The translations under genes and the position numbers were made by a program. The notes under the pieces are model-generated. The model was given only the letters and a program-made list of their open reading frames with translations, had not been told where the DNA came from and did no database searches. Positions 24,847 to 34,338 of a stretch of 59,584 nt of DNA are shown here, in pieces; position 1 is the first letter of the stretch; each line of letters begins with the position of its first letter. Origin of the DNA: an uncultured Saprospirales bacterium (GTDB lineage: Bacteria > Bacteroidota > Bacteroidia > Chitinophagales > JADIYW01); assembly GCA_938008535.1 (NCBI GenBank), contig CALLKF010000104.1, positions 1 to 59,584 on the forward strand. Reading direction: 5' to 3'.

Positions 24847-25746
24847 CTAATAATTGAATTCTATTAACTCTTCTTTAGCTTTGTCGAAATAATAAATTTT
24901 TGCAGTTTTTACTCTATTGTTTGCATCGTATGTATAGCTATAGTTATATTTTATTGGTGTAAAAGGTTGTTGGAATTTATGATAATAAACACTTTCAATT
25001 AATTTGCCATTTATTTTTGGAAAAGGAACATACTGTAAGAAAAATAAATTATCATCTGCTGTAAAGCTTGTTCTTGATGATATTGTTGGATACGTTAAAT
25101 AGAGTTCGTTTGTATTATTGTTTTTAGATAAATAATTTACAATAATCGTATCATATTCATAAGCACCAATATTACAACCTGCAACTTCAGTTTGTATTAC
25201 CAAACTATCATTTCCTCGTGAATTAGTGTAATATGTACCTCTAGAACCTGTTGTATAAATATTGCAACTCCAAGTTGAATTTCCATATCCATAACTAAAT
25301 CTATTAATTTTGTTTTCAGTTGTATAATAAAACGTTGCCTGTCTAGAAATTTCTGGAAATGCGTAACGATTATTGGTAGAATATAAATCAACAATATTGT
25401 TTATTCGATTATTATCATCAAAGTTTATGGTAAAATATAAACTATCGCTATCTATAATTGTTGGGTCACCAAAATAGATAAATTTATGTTGGTCAAAATG
25501 AGAAAAATTAAATGGAATTGTTCTAATGTTTCTGAAATAAATGCTGTCGTAAAAAACACTATCGCTACTTGGAAATAAGGTCATGTCATAAATAACAGAA
25601 TCAAAATTTCCACTAACACTTTTCTCTTTCACAATAATATTTGATGGAATATTTGTTATTACATCAGGTTTTATTTTGTTTTCTGGTTTACAGGAAACAA
25701 AAAATACAACTAATAATACAGTTAACGTCTTGAATATATTTTGCAT
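24847..25746 (-). CDS. Lipoprotein of unknown function
   Basis: A 299-residue lipoprotein with a signal peptide ending in VSC (C19). The mature protein is rich in Y, N, S and T and predicted to be beta-structured; it ends with YTYDANNRVKTAKIYYFDKA, a pattern also found near the C-terminus of the lipoproteins at 41106-41963 and 42973-43803. This resembles YD/RHS-like or DUF-type beta-sheet surface proteins, though no catalytic motif is seen. The gene is isolated on both sides by terminator hairpins with the same stem core, so it is an independent transcription unit. Confidence 0.7.
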   Translation of the reverse strand: MQNIFKTLTVLLVVFFVSCKPENKIKPDVITNIPSNIIVKEKSVSGNFDSVIYDMTLFPSSDSVFYDSIYFRNIRTIPFNFSHFDQHKFIYFGDPTIIDSDSLYFTINFDDNNRINNIVDLYSTNNRYAFPEISRQATFYYTTENKINRFSYGYGNSTWSCNIYTTGSRGTYYTNSRGNDSLVIQTEVAGCNIGAYEYDTIIVNYLSKNNNTNELYLTYPTISSRTSFTADDNLFFLQYVPFPKINGKLIESVYYHKFQQPFTPIKYNYSYTYDANNRVKTAKIYYFDKAKEELIEFNY

Positions 25747-25869
25747 AAATGATTCTTGTATTTCAAAATTACATTTTTTATTTTAGTTTAAACCATACAA
25801 ATTTTCGCGTTTGTATTTAGTTTTTTACACCTCAATTATTATTAACTACTGATTTATAGATTATTACAA

Positions 25870-25903
25870 AAAGAAGCCGAACAATTTTGTTCGGCTTCTT
25901 TTC
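25870..25903. terminator. Terminator of the ECF operon, same core as 24782
   Basis: AAAAGAAGCCGAACAA pairs with its complement and has T runs on both sides. It terminates the minus-strand sigma-factor operon. Confidence 0.88.
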
Positions 25904-25916
25904 TTTTCGTGTTTAA

Positions 25917-25960
25917 CTTTAGAAAAGTTTGAATTCTTTCGCAAGAAAGCTTTTCTAAAG
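25917..25960. repeat. Long inverted repeat with nested hairpin
   Basis: CTTTAGAAAAG (25917-25927) pairs with CTTTTCTAAAG (25950-25960), and inside TTCTT pairs with AAGAA around TCGC. It lies 7 bp beyond the stop of the Spy-like gene, ahead of the main terminator, and may protect the mRNA 3' end. Confidence 0.7.
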
Positions 25961-25966
25961 TTTACG

Positions 25967-26437
25967 TTATTTATTTTTCCACGGCTTTTGTCCATTGCCA
26001 TTGCCATTGCCGCCTTGCTGCGCTTGTTTTGCCAGCATTTTTTTGAAGCGTTCTTCAGCAGTTACCAATTTTGCAATTTTAGTAGATGGCAAAAATTTCT
26101 TGAATTCAACGATATATTTTTTCGTTAAATCCAAATCTTTCGATTTAAATTCAATGTATTTTATAATTGCCTGATCTGCTTCAGCATTTGTAAATTCACC
26201 ATCTTCTTTTAGCTCTTTTATGGAGCCAATCGTACTTTGTCGAACTTGTTTTTTTTCAGCTTCATATTGATTATATACTGGCCAAAATTTTTGCGCTTCT
26301 TCTGTCGTTAATTTTAAATGCTTCGTAATAAAAGCAATTTTTAATTGTTCAATTTTTTCGTTTCCTTGTCCTTCTTGCGCAACGCTTGTTTGTGCAAATA
26401 CAAAGAAAAATGCTACTAATGTAAATATCGTTTTCAT
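25967..26437 (-). CDS. Spy/CpxP-like periplasmic protein
   Basis: A 156-residue secreted helical protein: signal peptide 1-20 (cleavage after VAQ), then charged helices with KLTTEEAQKFWPVYNQYEAEKKQ resembling the LTxxQ-type Spy/CpxP family, and a low-complexity G/N/Q tail (QQGGNGNGNGQ). Family members bind unfolded or metal-stressed envelope proteins. It is the last gene of an operon with an ECF sigma factor and a membrane protein, so it is likely an output or sensor of that envelope-stress module. Such three-gene sets are common in Bacteroidota. Confidence 0.75.
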   Translation of the reverse strand: MKTIFTLVAFFFVFAQTSVAQEGQGNEKIEQLKIAFITKHLKLTTEEAQKFWPVYNQYEAEKKQVRQSTIGSIKELKEDGEFTNAEADQAIIKYIEFKSKDLDLTKKYIVEFKKFLPSTKIAKLVTAEERFKKMLAKQAQQGGNGNGNGQKPWKNK

Positions 26438-26470
26438 CTGTTTTAAGTTTAGTTTGTTATAATTTTTGTT

Positions 26471-27085
26471 TTAAAAAATATCTGTTGACGCATCTTCAAA
26501 AGATAAATCAGTTTTATTTTGTTCGATGTATTTTTCTGCTTCGTGATTTTCAATTTTTATTGCTGCATTTTCAATCATTGGTGCAACTGCATCTTGCACT
26601 TGTTGTAATTCAAATTGTTCGCTGTTGTCGTTCATGTAATTATAAATTTCGTCTTGTGTTAAACAAGCAATTCCATCTTCACAATTATTCGTTAATGTGT
26701 TTGATTGGTTATAATTTTTTATTCCAAAAAACAACACACCAACCACAGATGCAGCAACTGCAATGCGTGAAAATAATTTTACAATACTTGTTTTTGATGC
26801 TTGAATAGATATTATTTTTCCTTCTGAAATAGTTTGTTCTTCTGTTTTTATTTTATCGATAATAGTATCTGCAAACGAATTAAAATAATTGGCTGGCACT
26901 TCAATTTTATCTTTTGATATAGTTGATAAAAAATCGTTTTCCAAATGTGTTTGCGCGATAATCATTTCTGTTAATTCAGCAAAATAATTTGCAGGCACTT
27001 TCGGCAATGTTTCCTTTTCTTTCACTTGAAAAAGTGTTGGTGAAATTGCTTTCAATTCATCTAATATGTCGTTTCTGTTTTGCAT
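26471..27085 (-). CDS. Putative anti-sigma factor, single-pass membrane protein
   Basis: A 204-residue protein with one membrane helix at about 105-125 (FSRIAVAASVVGVLFFGI). The N-terminal cytosolic half contains two copies of VPANYF (near 30 and 68), and the C-terminal half is extracytoplasmic and acidic. It is encoded 31 bp after the ECF sigma gene on the same strand, which is the normal place for an anti-sigma factor. The sequence lacks the HxxxCxxC zinc motif of ZAS-type factors, so the role is inferred from context and topology. Confidence 0.65.
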   Translation of the reverse strand: MQNRNDILDELKAISPTLFQVKEKETLPKVPANYFAELTEMIIAQTHLENDFLSTISKDKIEVPANYFNSFADTIIDKIKTEEQTISEGKIISIQASKTSIVKLFSRIAVAASVVGVLFFGIKNYNQSNTLTNNCEDGIACLTQDEIYNYMNDNSEQFELQQVQDAVAPMIENAAIKIENHEAEKYIEQNKTDLSFEDASTDIF

Positions 27086-27116
27086 TTATTATTTGACTAT
27101 TTTTTATTCAAAAGGT

Positions 27117-27653
27117 TTAATGATTCAACACAAATTCTTCAATTTTTTTTACTGCATGATGATATGATGCTTTCAAACCACCAACCGAAGTTTCTACAAT
27201 TTCTGAAATTTGTTCGTACGGCATTTCATCATAATAACGCATCACAAAAACTTGTTTCTGCTTATCAGGCAAAGCATCAATGGCACGTTGTAATTTTGCA
27301 GTCAATTCATCAGCTTCCAAACCATCGCTTGCGCCACGATATTTCGCAGACGAACTTTCAATATCAACTGTTGGATGTTTTTTTACTTTATTGATATAAG
27401 TAATAGCTTCGTTGCTGGCAATTCGATACAACCAAGTATATAAACCAGATTCACCGCGAAAATTATCAATCGCATTCCAAATTTTTATGCATGTATTTTG
27501 AAGCACATCATTCGCATCATCGTGGTTCACAACATATCGGCGCACATGATAATACAAACGTTCCTGATAATTCGCCAACAAATTGCGAAACGCTTTTTCC
27601 TTAGATGCTGGATCTTTAAATTGAAGTAAAATTTCGTCGTCTGTTATTGGCAT
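27117..27653 (-). CDS. ECF-type RNA polymerase sigma factor
   Basis: A 178-residue extracytoplasmic-function sigma-70 factor. Region 2 contains VNHDDANDVLQNTCIKIW, which binds the -10 element and core polymerase; region 4 contains MPYEQISEIVETSVGGLKA, a helix-turn-helix for the -35 element. It heads an operon with a predicted anti-sigma membrane protein and a Spy-like periplasmic protein. It probably responds to envelope conditions. The upstream stretch holds a weak TTTG box but no clear autoregulated promoter that I can name. Confidence 0.9.
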   Translation of the reverse strand: MPITDDEILLQFKDPASKEKAFRNLLANYQERLYYHVRRYVVNHDDANDVLQNTCIKIWNAIDNFRGESGLYTWLYRIASNEAITYINKVKKHPTVDIESSSAKYRGASDGLEADELTAKLQRAIDALPDKQKQVFVMRYYDEMPYEQISEIVETSVGGLKASYHHAVKKIEEFVLNH

Positions 27654-27768
27654 GTAATTGCTTAGACTATAAAAATAAACAAAGGTTTAATGTAAATTCT
27701 GAATTATTTTTAGAAATTATTATCTATTTTTAGAAATACACTTTCACCGAATAAATACAGCAACAAAA

Positions 27769-29196
27769 ATGATTATTGATTTACATTGTCATCCAAACTT
27801 AAAATCGTTTAATTCAGGATTTCCAACACCAACGGCTAACATGTGGGACAAAATCCAGCATGTTATAGATAATAAATTGGCGAAATCAATTAGTGAAATT
27901 ACAGAACATATTTCAAAAGAATCTCAATGTAATTTAGACAGTATGGTGGCTGGTAATGTGCGTGTTTTTCAAATCTCACTGTATCCAATCGAAAGAGGAT
28001 TCTTGCATTTAAGGAATGTGCCTACAACTCTATTTGGGAAAAGAAGAATCAATGTTGCACAAGAAGTTGTTACTGGTTATAGTGCAAGTAGTATTGCTGA
28101 ACAGAAAAAACATTACCGTTACTTTGAAGAAGTAGTTGCAGAATATAATTATGTAAAAAATCAACAAGGAAAAAGTCCAGACGGAAAAAATGAATTTGTA
28201 ATAGTTTCTAATTATACTGAATTAGAAAAAGAGTTGCAGAAAAAAAACACCTACATTGGAATTATAACTATTGAAGGAACACACGTGTTTGGTACAGGTG
28301 CACCAGAAACCGACTTGCTGACAAAACAAAAACTAATTGAACAAATAACGAAAAACATTCAGGCAGTAAAAAATTGGGAACATCCACCATTTGTAATAAA
28401 TCTTTCACATCATTTTTGGAATCATTTGGCTGGCCATGCTACCAGTTTTAAAAGACCAATTAACGGTTTAGTGAATCAAAATAAAGGAAAAAATAAAGGA
28501 ATTACCGATGCTGGCTGGCACGCCATTCGTGAATTATTGAGCACCAATAATGGCAAACGAATTTTAATTGATACCAAACACATGAGCGTTGAATCGAGAA
28601 AAGAATATTATTCGTTTATTGATAATCACAATTATGTAAATCCAACCAGTAAAATTCCTATTATTTCAAGTCATGCCTGCGCCAATGGTTTTAAAACAAT
28701 GGATGCATCAATTCGACAAAATGACATTTTTGCAAAGGCACGCAAATCGCGTTTATATAAATGGAGCATCAATATTTCGGATGAAGAAGCAAAAATTATT
28801 CATCATTCTGAAGGTTTAATAGGATTCATGATGGACAAAGGAAATTTAGGTGGAATTGATTTAATAAAAAAAATTAGTGCTATACAAGACGAAAAAAAGA
28901 AACGTAAGGAATTTGTTCAGTTGTTTTTGGATAATCTTTTTCAATTAGTGAAAGCAGTTGGTGAAAAATCTGGATGGAATATTATTGCATTTGGTTCTGA
29001 TTTTGATGGTACCATAACACATATTGATTTATATCCATCAGCAGCAACTTTGCCTGCTTTTAAAAAAGATTTAATTGATTATTTGGAAAAATACGAGTAT
29101 CAAAAAGAATATTGGTTTGGATATACACCAACTGAATTAATGGACAAAGTATTTTATAAAAACGCGATGGATTTTTATAAAAAGTTTTTTGTGTAA
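27769..29196 (+). CDS. M19 membrane dipeptidase-family hydrolase
   Basis: A 475-residue metallohydrolase of the M19 (renal dipeptidase) family. Metal ligands: H6 and H8 in DLHCHPN, glutamate in IEGTH, histidines in NLSHHFWNH, DTKHMS and SSHACANG, and an aspartate in GSDFDG. Family members cleave dipeptides, including ones with D-amino acids. No signal peptide is visible, so this one is likely cytosolic. The length is above the 330-400 residues usual for the family owing to insertions near residues 60-130. It is transcribed alone. Confidence 0.82.
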   Translation: MIIDLHCHPNLKSFNSGFPTPTANMWDKIQHVIDNKLAKSISEITEHISKESQCNLDSMVAGNVRVFQISLYPIERGFLHLRNVPTTLFGKRRINVAQEVVTGYSASSIAEQKKHYRYFEEVVAEYNYVKNQQGKSPDGKNEFVIVSNYTELEKELQKKNTYIGIITIEGTHVFGTGAPETDLLTKQKLIEQITKNIQAVKNWEHPPFVINLSHHFWNHLAGHATSFKRPINGLVNQNKGKNKGITDAGWHAIRELLSTNNGKRILIDTKHMSVESRKEYYSFIDNHNYVNPTSKIPIISSHACANGFKTMDASIRQNDIFAKARKSRLYKWSINISDEEAKIIHHSEGLIGFMMDKGNLGGIDLIKKISAIQDEKKKRKEFVQLFLDNLFQLVKAVGEKSGWNIIAFGSDFDGTITHIDLYPSAATLPAFKKDLIDYLEKYEYQKEYWFGYTPTELMDKVFYKNAMDFYKKFFV

Positions 29197-29328
29197 CAAA
29201 GAAAGCTTCTATATATTTTGCTGCGACTACATAAAATGGTCGAATTCTAATTCATTTGTTGCAGATACTCATTAACAATCGACAATTAGTTTGTTTTTAT
29301 GCAATATTACATCATAAAAATAAATAAA

Positions 29329-29946
29329 ATGGAAAATACAAATCAACAGCTCCAACGTTTGACGACAAATAAAACGAGTAAAACAACATCTTTTTTAATG
29401 TTAGTAGTAATGCTAATTGCAATAACACTTATTTCTTGTAAAAAAGAAAAAGACGATCCAAATATCACATACCATTCCATCAACAAAACAATTTTGAACA
29501 ATACAATTCCAAGCACAGCTATTGATTCTGTTGATTATGACGGTAATGGTAGTATTGATTTTCTTTTTGGCATTTTTAAAATAAGCAGTGACTCATTTTA
29601 TGTAGCTTTTGAAGGACATGCAACTGCTTTCAATTTAGATACCACAGCAACAGTTGATGGTTTATATGTAGTAAACGAAACTGCTGGAACTACAACACCG
29701 TTATACATTCCTGGTTCAGACAACTATGATGTTGGTGGAATTGTGTCGTATAAATTTGGTATCAATAAAAAAGGTATTGCCGGCAAAGGCGACAGATATA
29801 TAAGTTTCGCTTTTGCTTCGTCGCCTTCTAATATTCATTATGGTTGGATGAAAATGAACATTAGTGCAGATTATAAAACTTTTAAAATAATAGACTGTGC
29901 ATTCAGCATATTAGCCAATACGCCAATTACATTAGGTGTGAAATAA
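29329..29946 (+). CDS. Lipoprotein of unknown function
   Basis: A 205-residue lipoprotein. A signal helix (LMLVVMLIAITLISC) ends in a lipobox with CKKEKDD, the acidic-lysine pattern frequent in surface lipoproteins of Bacteroidota. The mature part contains a calcium-binding-like VDYDGNGSIDF (EF-hand-like loop) and ends in a beta region with NIHYGWMKMN. This arrangement resembles small repeat-containing secreted proteins. Start ATG 29329 is chosen, but ATG 29299 is possible. Confidence 0.65.
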   Translation: MENTNQQLQRLTTNKTSKTTSFLMLVVMLIAITLISCKKEKDDPNITYHSINKTILNNTIPSTAIDSVDYDGNGSIDFLFGIFKISSDSFYVAFEGHATAFNLDTTATVDGLYVVNETAGTTTPLYIPGSDNYDVGGIVSYKFGINKKGIAGKGDRYISFAFASSPSNIHYGWMKMNISADYKTFKIIDCAFSILANTPITLGVK

Positions 29947-29971
29947 ATTTGGTGTTCTTAAATTTGAATTA

Positions 29972-30511
29972 CTACTGGATTGAATAGTCTTCAACATAAT
30001 AAGTACCTAAAATACTTTTTCGTAATTGAAGTTGAATATTTTTTTGAGAAGAAGAAAATGTTTTAATTTTATCTAATGTTGTTGGTTTTACTTTCATTCT
30101 AATGTCTTTATTTTGAAAAGTAAATGTGATGTGTTTTTTCTGTTTGTTTTTTAATACAATTGAATAGAATGTTATTGGACAAGTCTCTGTAAAAACTTCA
30201 TGCTGTTTCGACTGTTGAATAATTGCAATATTTATAGGCATTTTTATCAATAAGAAAAAAACAAACGCTAACAAAATAGTACACAATCCATTCACAGCTA
30301 CATGCATATTCTTGTTAGATTCATTTTGAAGACCAAAGATTGCCCATTTTTTAATAAAGTAATTTGCTATTGGCAATGCAATTAAATATAAAACTGACTT
30401 TAACCAAAATGGAAACAAAAGAATTTGATTGTCCATTTTTCGTGCAACAATAATTATCATTAAAGCTGCAAGAAAAAACCAAAATGCATATTTTAATGGT
30501 TTATTGTTCAT
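29972..30511 (-). CDS. Membrane protein of unknown function
   Basis: A 179-residue protein with about three hydrophobic helices (residues 7-24, 31-50, 70-90) and an extracytoplasmic C-terminal domain of about 85 residues (TFQNKDIRMKVKPTTLDKIK). It overlaps the hemJ stop by 4 bp (ATGA), so it is translated with hemJ. No family is recognised. A role with HemJ in heme biosynthesis is possible from position only. Confidence 0.6.
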   Translation of the reverse strand: MNNKPLKYAFWFFLAALMIIIVARKMDNQILLFPFWLKSVLYLIALPIANYFIKKWAIFGLQNESNKNMHVAVNGLCTILLAFVFFLLIKMPINIAIIQQSKQHEVFTETCPITFYSIVLKNKQKKHITFTFQNKDIRMKVKPTTLDKIKTFSSSQKNIQLQLRKSILGTYYVEDYSIQ

Positions 30512-31035
30512 TCTTTTCGTATCAATTTATATAAACGAATACCCAATAGTAATAAAATAATTAACGCAGCCAAACCACCAAGTCCAAATAAAAAACTTAA
30601 GTTGGTTTTTACTACTACTAAAAAAACAATTGCGAATAAAAAGATGGTTGCTACTTCATTCCAAATGCGTAATTGTGTAGATGTAAATGAGAACTTAGTT
30701 GACTGTTGTTGTTTAAAAATATAGTGTAACGAAAAATGATAACACACTAAAAAAAACACGAATGTTAATTTTATATGCATCCAAGGTTGTGATAAGGTTC
30801 CTGATTTTATTAATAACCAAATACCAAAACTCATCGTGAAAATACAAGATGGCCACGTGATAATGTACCATAATTTACGTTGCATGATTTTAAACTGATT
30901 AATTAAAATCGATTTGTCTGGTTCTGGTTTTTCATTTGCTTCTGTTGCATAAATAAATAATCTTGGCATATAAAATAAACCAGCAAACCAATTGACTACA
31001 AAAATGATATGCAATGCTTTGATGTATAAATACAT
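30508..31035 (-). CDS. hemJ: Protoporphyrinogen IX oxidase HemJ
   Basis: A 175-residue integral membrane protein with four to five helices. The N-terminal KALHIIFVVNWFAGLFYMPR is the hallmark of HemJ, with H9 as the conserved histidine; a second conserved stretch WMHIKLTFVFFLVCYH is near residue 86. HemJ oxidises protoporphyrinogen IX to protoporphyrin IX in heme synthesis and is the version used where HemG or HemY is missing. It is slightly shorter than some homologues, as normal in Bacteroidota. The gene is preceded by a heptamer array and followed by an overlapping membrane-protein gene. Confidence 0.9.
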   Translation of the reverse strand: MYLYIKALHIIFVVNWFAGLFYMPRLFIYATEANEKPEPDKSILINQFKIMQRKLWYIITWPSCIFTMSFGIWLLIKSGTLSQPWMHIKLTFVFFLVCYHFSLHYIFKQQQSTKFSFTSTQLRIWNEVATIFLFAIVFLVVVKTNLSFLFGLGGLAALIILLLLGIRLYKLIRKE

Positions 31036-31040
31036 GAAAC

Positions 31041-31077
31041 GAATTTACGATTTACGATTTATGATTTATGATTTTTT
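31041..31077. repeat. Heptamer-period array upstream of hemJ
   Basis: After GAATTTAC come GATTTAC, GATTTAT, GATTTAT and GATTTTT. The array ends 5 bp from the hemJ start on the minus strand, so it forms the hemJ leader or promoter. Confidence 0.8.
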
Positions 31078-31086
31078 TGAAATAAA

Positions 31087-31117
31087 AAAATCCGAAAGTT
31101 TAAAGCTTTCGGATTTT
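31087..31117 (-). terminator. Terminator of the retropepsin gene
   Basis: AAAATCCGAAAG pairs with CTTTCGGATTTT; on the minus strand a T run follows, ending the 31140-32915 transcript. Confidence 0.85.
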
Positions 31118-31139
31118 ATCTTTCCTTTTGTTTTTATTT

Positions 31140-32915
31140 TTACTTTTCTAAAAAAATATATCCATTTACATTATCTTGAATAACTTTTTTAAATTTCCCT
31201 AAAACATTTTGTCCAAGCAAAGGTTCTGAACTAGATGAAACTATTCCTGCCTCAATATCTGTAAAAATAACATTCCCTATCTCAAGTTTTCTTATTAAAA
31301 ATCTAGGGCTTCTAACTGTAGATCCATCTGCCAGTTGGTATGATTTGCCTGGCAAGAAATCATCATAGCTGATTACTTTCTGTCTAAGCAAGACGCTTAC
31401 TATATCTGCTGTAACAGTTGTTTCACTAGCGCCTGTATCAAATATAAAATCTATTTCTCCTAAGTTATTAACCTTCACAGGTACTATTTTTGTACCTATA
31501 CTAGAGCTACTCATCTTTATTTTAATAATATTATTATCAATTTGAGTACCAGTATTACTAGTTGAAATTTGTTTATATATACTAGAATTTTCTTTAGTTT
31601 TTACTGTAGTTTCTTCGTTTATCCAACATTTTACGGTGTATGTTCCGCCAACAATTAATTTTTTAGCAGCTACTTCTGCTTTTGTTGGCAAATATTGTTT
31701 ATAGGTGGTCAACATTTTTTCTGCTTCTTCTGCAATTGATGCATCCATTTCTTTTGCTTTTTTGAAATAATCAAAAGCTGGCCACAACACAATTTGCGAT
31801 TGGAAACCAGTTCCTGGACCACATAATTTTCCACTTGCTGCATACAGCGTTCCAATTAACAAATACGCTGTTCCCATTTTTGGATTATATACAATAGTTT
31901 GTTTAGCAAAATCGCGCGAAGCTGGAAAATCATTTTTTTCGTATTTGATGTTTGCCATGCTAAAATACAAGTCTGCTTTTTTCAAAGAATCTGTTTCTTT
32001 TGCTACTGCATTTTCGTACAAAACATACGCTGAATCATATTTGTTTAAGCGTGTATAAATTTTTCCTAAACGAATTGCATAGCTATAACTTGGCTCCATT
32101 GCGTTTAATTTTTTCAATAATTCTACATTGAAAGAACTATCTGCGCAACCTTTTGTTTTGTTATAAACCAATTTAATTGTTTCTAAATCATTTGGTTTTT
32201 CAACGTATTTTTTCCTGTAGATATCTAACAGTTTTGCACAATCTGTTGGATCTGATTTGTCAGCAAAATTTTGTGTATATAAATCATCTAATAAAGATTT
32301 TACTTCTTTATTAGCAGCTACATTTTTATCGTTTTTCGCAATATTTTTATCTAAGATTGCTGATAGTGATTCGTATTTTCCTTTTACAAATTCTGATGTT
32401 ATATCTTCTTTTCCAAGTTGGTTTACTAAAAGTTTAAAGTAAGTTTGAATCACAAAAGGATAAGCATTATCACCACTTAGTTGTAATGATTTTTCGAAAT
32501 TAGCTCTTGCATCTTTAATGCCAGAACCACCTTTATATTTTAATTGATCAACTGCTTTTTTTCCTAAAACGTAATCTGTTTGTCCATGACATTGCATACG
32601 TTTGTCATAAATCATCAACAAGGTGTCAACATATTTATCTTTTAAGCTAGCATCAGTTGTGTTTTGAATTAAATTGGTGTACAATAGTTCACCATCCATC
32701 ATGGTTTGTAATCTAAAAGCAGGTGCTTCGTTATAAATAATTCTCCAGTAAGGAAAAGCATCATTGTAAAGTTGTTTTTTAAAAAACTCACGGTAAATAG
32801 AGTATGGTGCTGTAGTTTTAGTGCTATCACCATTTACATATCTTGGACAGTTTTGAGCTTGTAAACTACCTAACATTAAGAAGCATGTAGCAATTATTAA
32901 ACTAATTTTTTTCAT
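31140..32915 (-). CDS. TPR protein with retropepsin-like aspartic protease domain
   Basis: A 591-residue secreted protein: signal peptide (SLIIATCFLMLGSLQA), then about 360 residues of helical tetratricopeptide-like repeats (ending near YFKKAKEMDAS), a short linker, and a C-terminal retropepsin-like domain of about 120 residues. The catalytic motif is FDTGAS; LLGQNVLGKF supplies the second conserved hydrophobic-glycine element. Retropepsin folds act as dimers because one subunit gives one catalytic Asp. The position 29 bp after the outer-membrane protein gene on the same strand suggests co-transcription. The substrate is unknown. ATG 32915 is preferred to 32927 because it begins the signal peptide. 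Confidence 0.85.
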   Translation of the reverse strand: MKKISLIIATCFLMLGSLQAQNCPRYVNGDSTKTTAPYSIYREFFKKQLYNDAFPYWRIIYNEAPAFRLQTMMDGELLYTNLIQNTTDASLKDKYVDTLLMIYDKRMQCHGQTDYVLGKKAVDQLKYKGGSGIKDARANFEKSLQLSGDNAYPFVIQTYFKLLVNQLGKEDITSEFVKGKYESLSAILDKNIAKNDKNVAANKEVKSLLDDLYTQNFADKSDPTDCAKLLDIYRKKYVEKPNDLETIKLVYNKTKGCADSSFNVELLKKLNAMEPSYSYAIRLGKIYTRLNKYDSAYVLYENAVAKETDSLKKADLYFSMANIKYEKNDFPASRDFAKQTIVYNPKMGTAYLLIGTLYAASGKLCGPGTGFQSQIVLWPAFDYFKKAKEMDASIAEEAEKMLTTYKQYLPTKAEVAAKKLIVGGTYTVKCWINEETTVKTKENSSIYKQISTSNTGTQIDNNIIKIKMSSSSIGTKIVPVKVNNLGEIDFIFDTGASETTVTADIVSVLLRQKVISYDDFLPGKSYQLADGSTVRSPRFLIRKLEIGNVIFTDIEAGIVSSSSEPLLGQNVLGKFKKVIQDNVNGYIFLEK

Positions 32916-32943
32916 TTTTAAAATCAATTTTATTTATTTAAAA

Positions 32944-34338
32944 TCAATAGTATTTTCTTCTAACAAACCATCTGTCGTTTAAGGATATTCCGATTTTTAG
33001 TTTCACAAAGGTTTCTTGCACTAAATTTTTCTGCGTTGTTCCTCTGCTTCCACCTTCTATTCCTAAATTGAATGCGTATACATACAATTTTTGAATTAAT
33101 CCTTCTGGCGAAGTGGTTGTTATCACTATTGGTATACCTATGCCAAAGTTCATGCCAAATTCATTAATGTGTGTATTGTTGATGGCAATATTGGTACGTG
33201 AATAGCTGAAACCTGCTCTATATTTTAACTTTGAAAAGAATTTATTGAAGTTTTTATCGTTTGGTAAAAACTCACCACCAAAGCCAACTCGCCAGCTATT
33301 GCTGAGTTTTGATGGTGCACCAGCTTCGTATCCTTTATATTTACTCCAAGGTTGAAACCGAAAATCTATACCAGCTTTCCATTTTATACCTCTAAAAGCC
33401 ATGATGCCAATATTGAGCGTAGCTGGAATTTTTATATTTGCAGCTTGATTGAATTTTTCAGAAAGTGTGTCTAAGATTTTATTATACTCTGATTGTGGTT
33501 TTATATAATCTGTAATAAAATCATTTAGGCCTATTGTTGATGTTCTAGTAGATAAATATTTAGAAGAGAACGTATAAAGAGCCTCTTCAAGCTGTGTATT
33601 TTTTCCAAATTTAATTGGTGCTGAACCAGACACACCAAACACTACATTATATAGTTTGTTGGTATCTTTTTTGCTTTTTATATCTAATACATATTGAAAT
33701 CCTGCATTCCATACAAAACTACTTATTTTAGCATTGGTAAATGACCAAGAAGTATAGGAGTTTGGATCGAAATTTCCAGCTTTATCTGTAGGATAACCAA
33801 AAGTATTGTTATTTAATTTACCAAAAAGATAACCCATATTAAAACCAACTTGGAATCCTTTATATTTAAAACCATTGCCCCAAGATAAATTATAAATTGT
33901 ACCAGAACCTTCGTATTCAAATTTCATTGCGTTTGAAGTATCTAATGTTTGCGATTGAGAAACTAAATAATCTTTAGATGAAAAAGGCAATAAGCTTGCA
34001 CCAGTTGTCCAATATTTATTTGCCGGGAAAAAAATAGATAAATAATTTAAAGTGAAACTATTTTGTTTTGATTTGGTAGTTGCTGTTTTAATTTTCTCAA
34101 AATTACCCGAAATACCACCATCAAAAGTAGTAAGTTGCATAGTTGCATACGATGCTGGATTGATATAATTTGGCGATTCAGCAGATTGAAATGCAGCACC
34201 TAAGCCACCCATTTGTGCCGATTGCATATGATTATTATCTACTAAATAACCTAATCCGTAACGTGAATAAGGTGTGCTTTCTTGCGCATATGAACCAAAA
34301 GCTGCAACTACCAGAAAAAATAAAATTAATTTACGCAT
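32944..34338 (-). CDS. Outer-membrane beta-barrel protein
   Basis: A 464-residue secreted protein: signal peptide 1-19 (LILFFLVVAAFGSYAQ), then TPYSRYGLGYL and repeated amphipathic strands rich in aromatic residues and glycine, ending in an aromatic residue followed by RRKYY. It resembles Bacteroidota FadL/OmpP1-like or porin-type outer-membrane proteins (QMGGLGAAFQSAESPNYINP is typical of that group, where proteins sense or carry hydrophobic compounds). The start at 34338 lies inside the end of coaX, with 8 bp overlap, so it is translationally coupled to coaX. Confidence 0.75.
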   Translation of the reverse strand: MRKLILFFLVVAAFGSYAQESTPYSRYGLGYLVDNNHMQSAQMGGLGAAFQSAESPNYINPASYATMQLTTFDGGISGNFEKIKTATTKSKQNSFTLNYLSIFFPANKYWTTGASLLPFSSKDYLVSQSQTLDTSNAMKFEYEGSGTIYNLSWGNGFKYKGFQVGFNMGYLFGKLNNNTFGYPTDKAGNFDPNSYTSWSFTNAKISSFVWNAGFQYVLDIKSKKDTNKLYNVVFGVSGSAPIKFGKNTQLEEALYTFSSKYLSTRTSTIGLNDFITDYIKPQSEYNKILDTLSEKFNQAANIKIPATLNIGIMAFRGIKWKAGIDFRFQPWSKYKGYEAGAPSKLSNSWRVGFGGEFLPNDKNFNKFFSKLKYRAGFSYSRTNIAINNTHINEFGMNFGIGIPIVITTTSPEGLIQKLYVYAFNLGIEGGSRGTTQKNLVQETFVKLKIGISLNDRWFVRRKYY

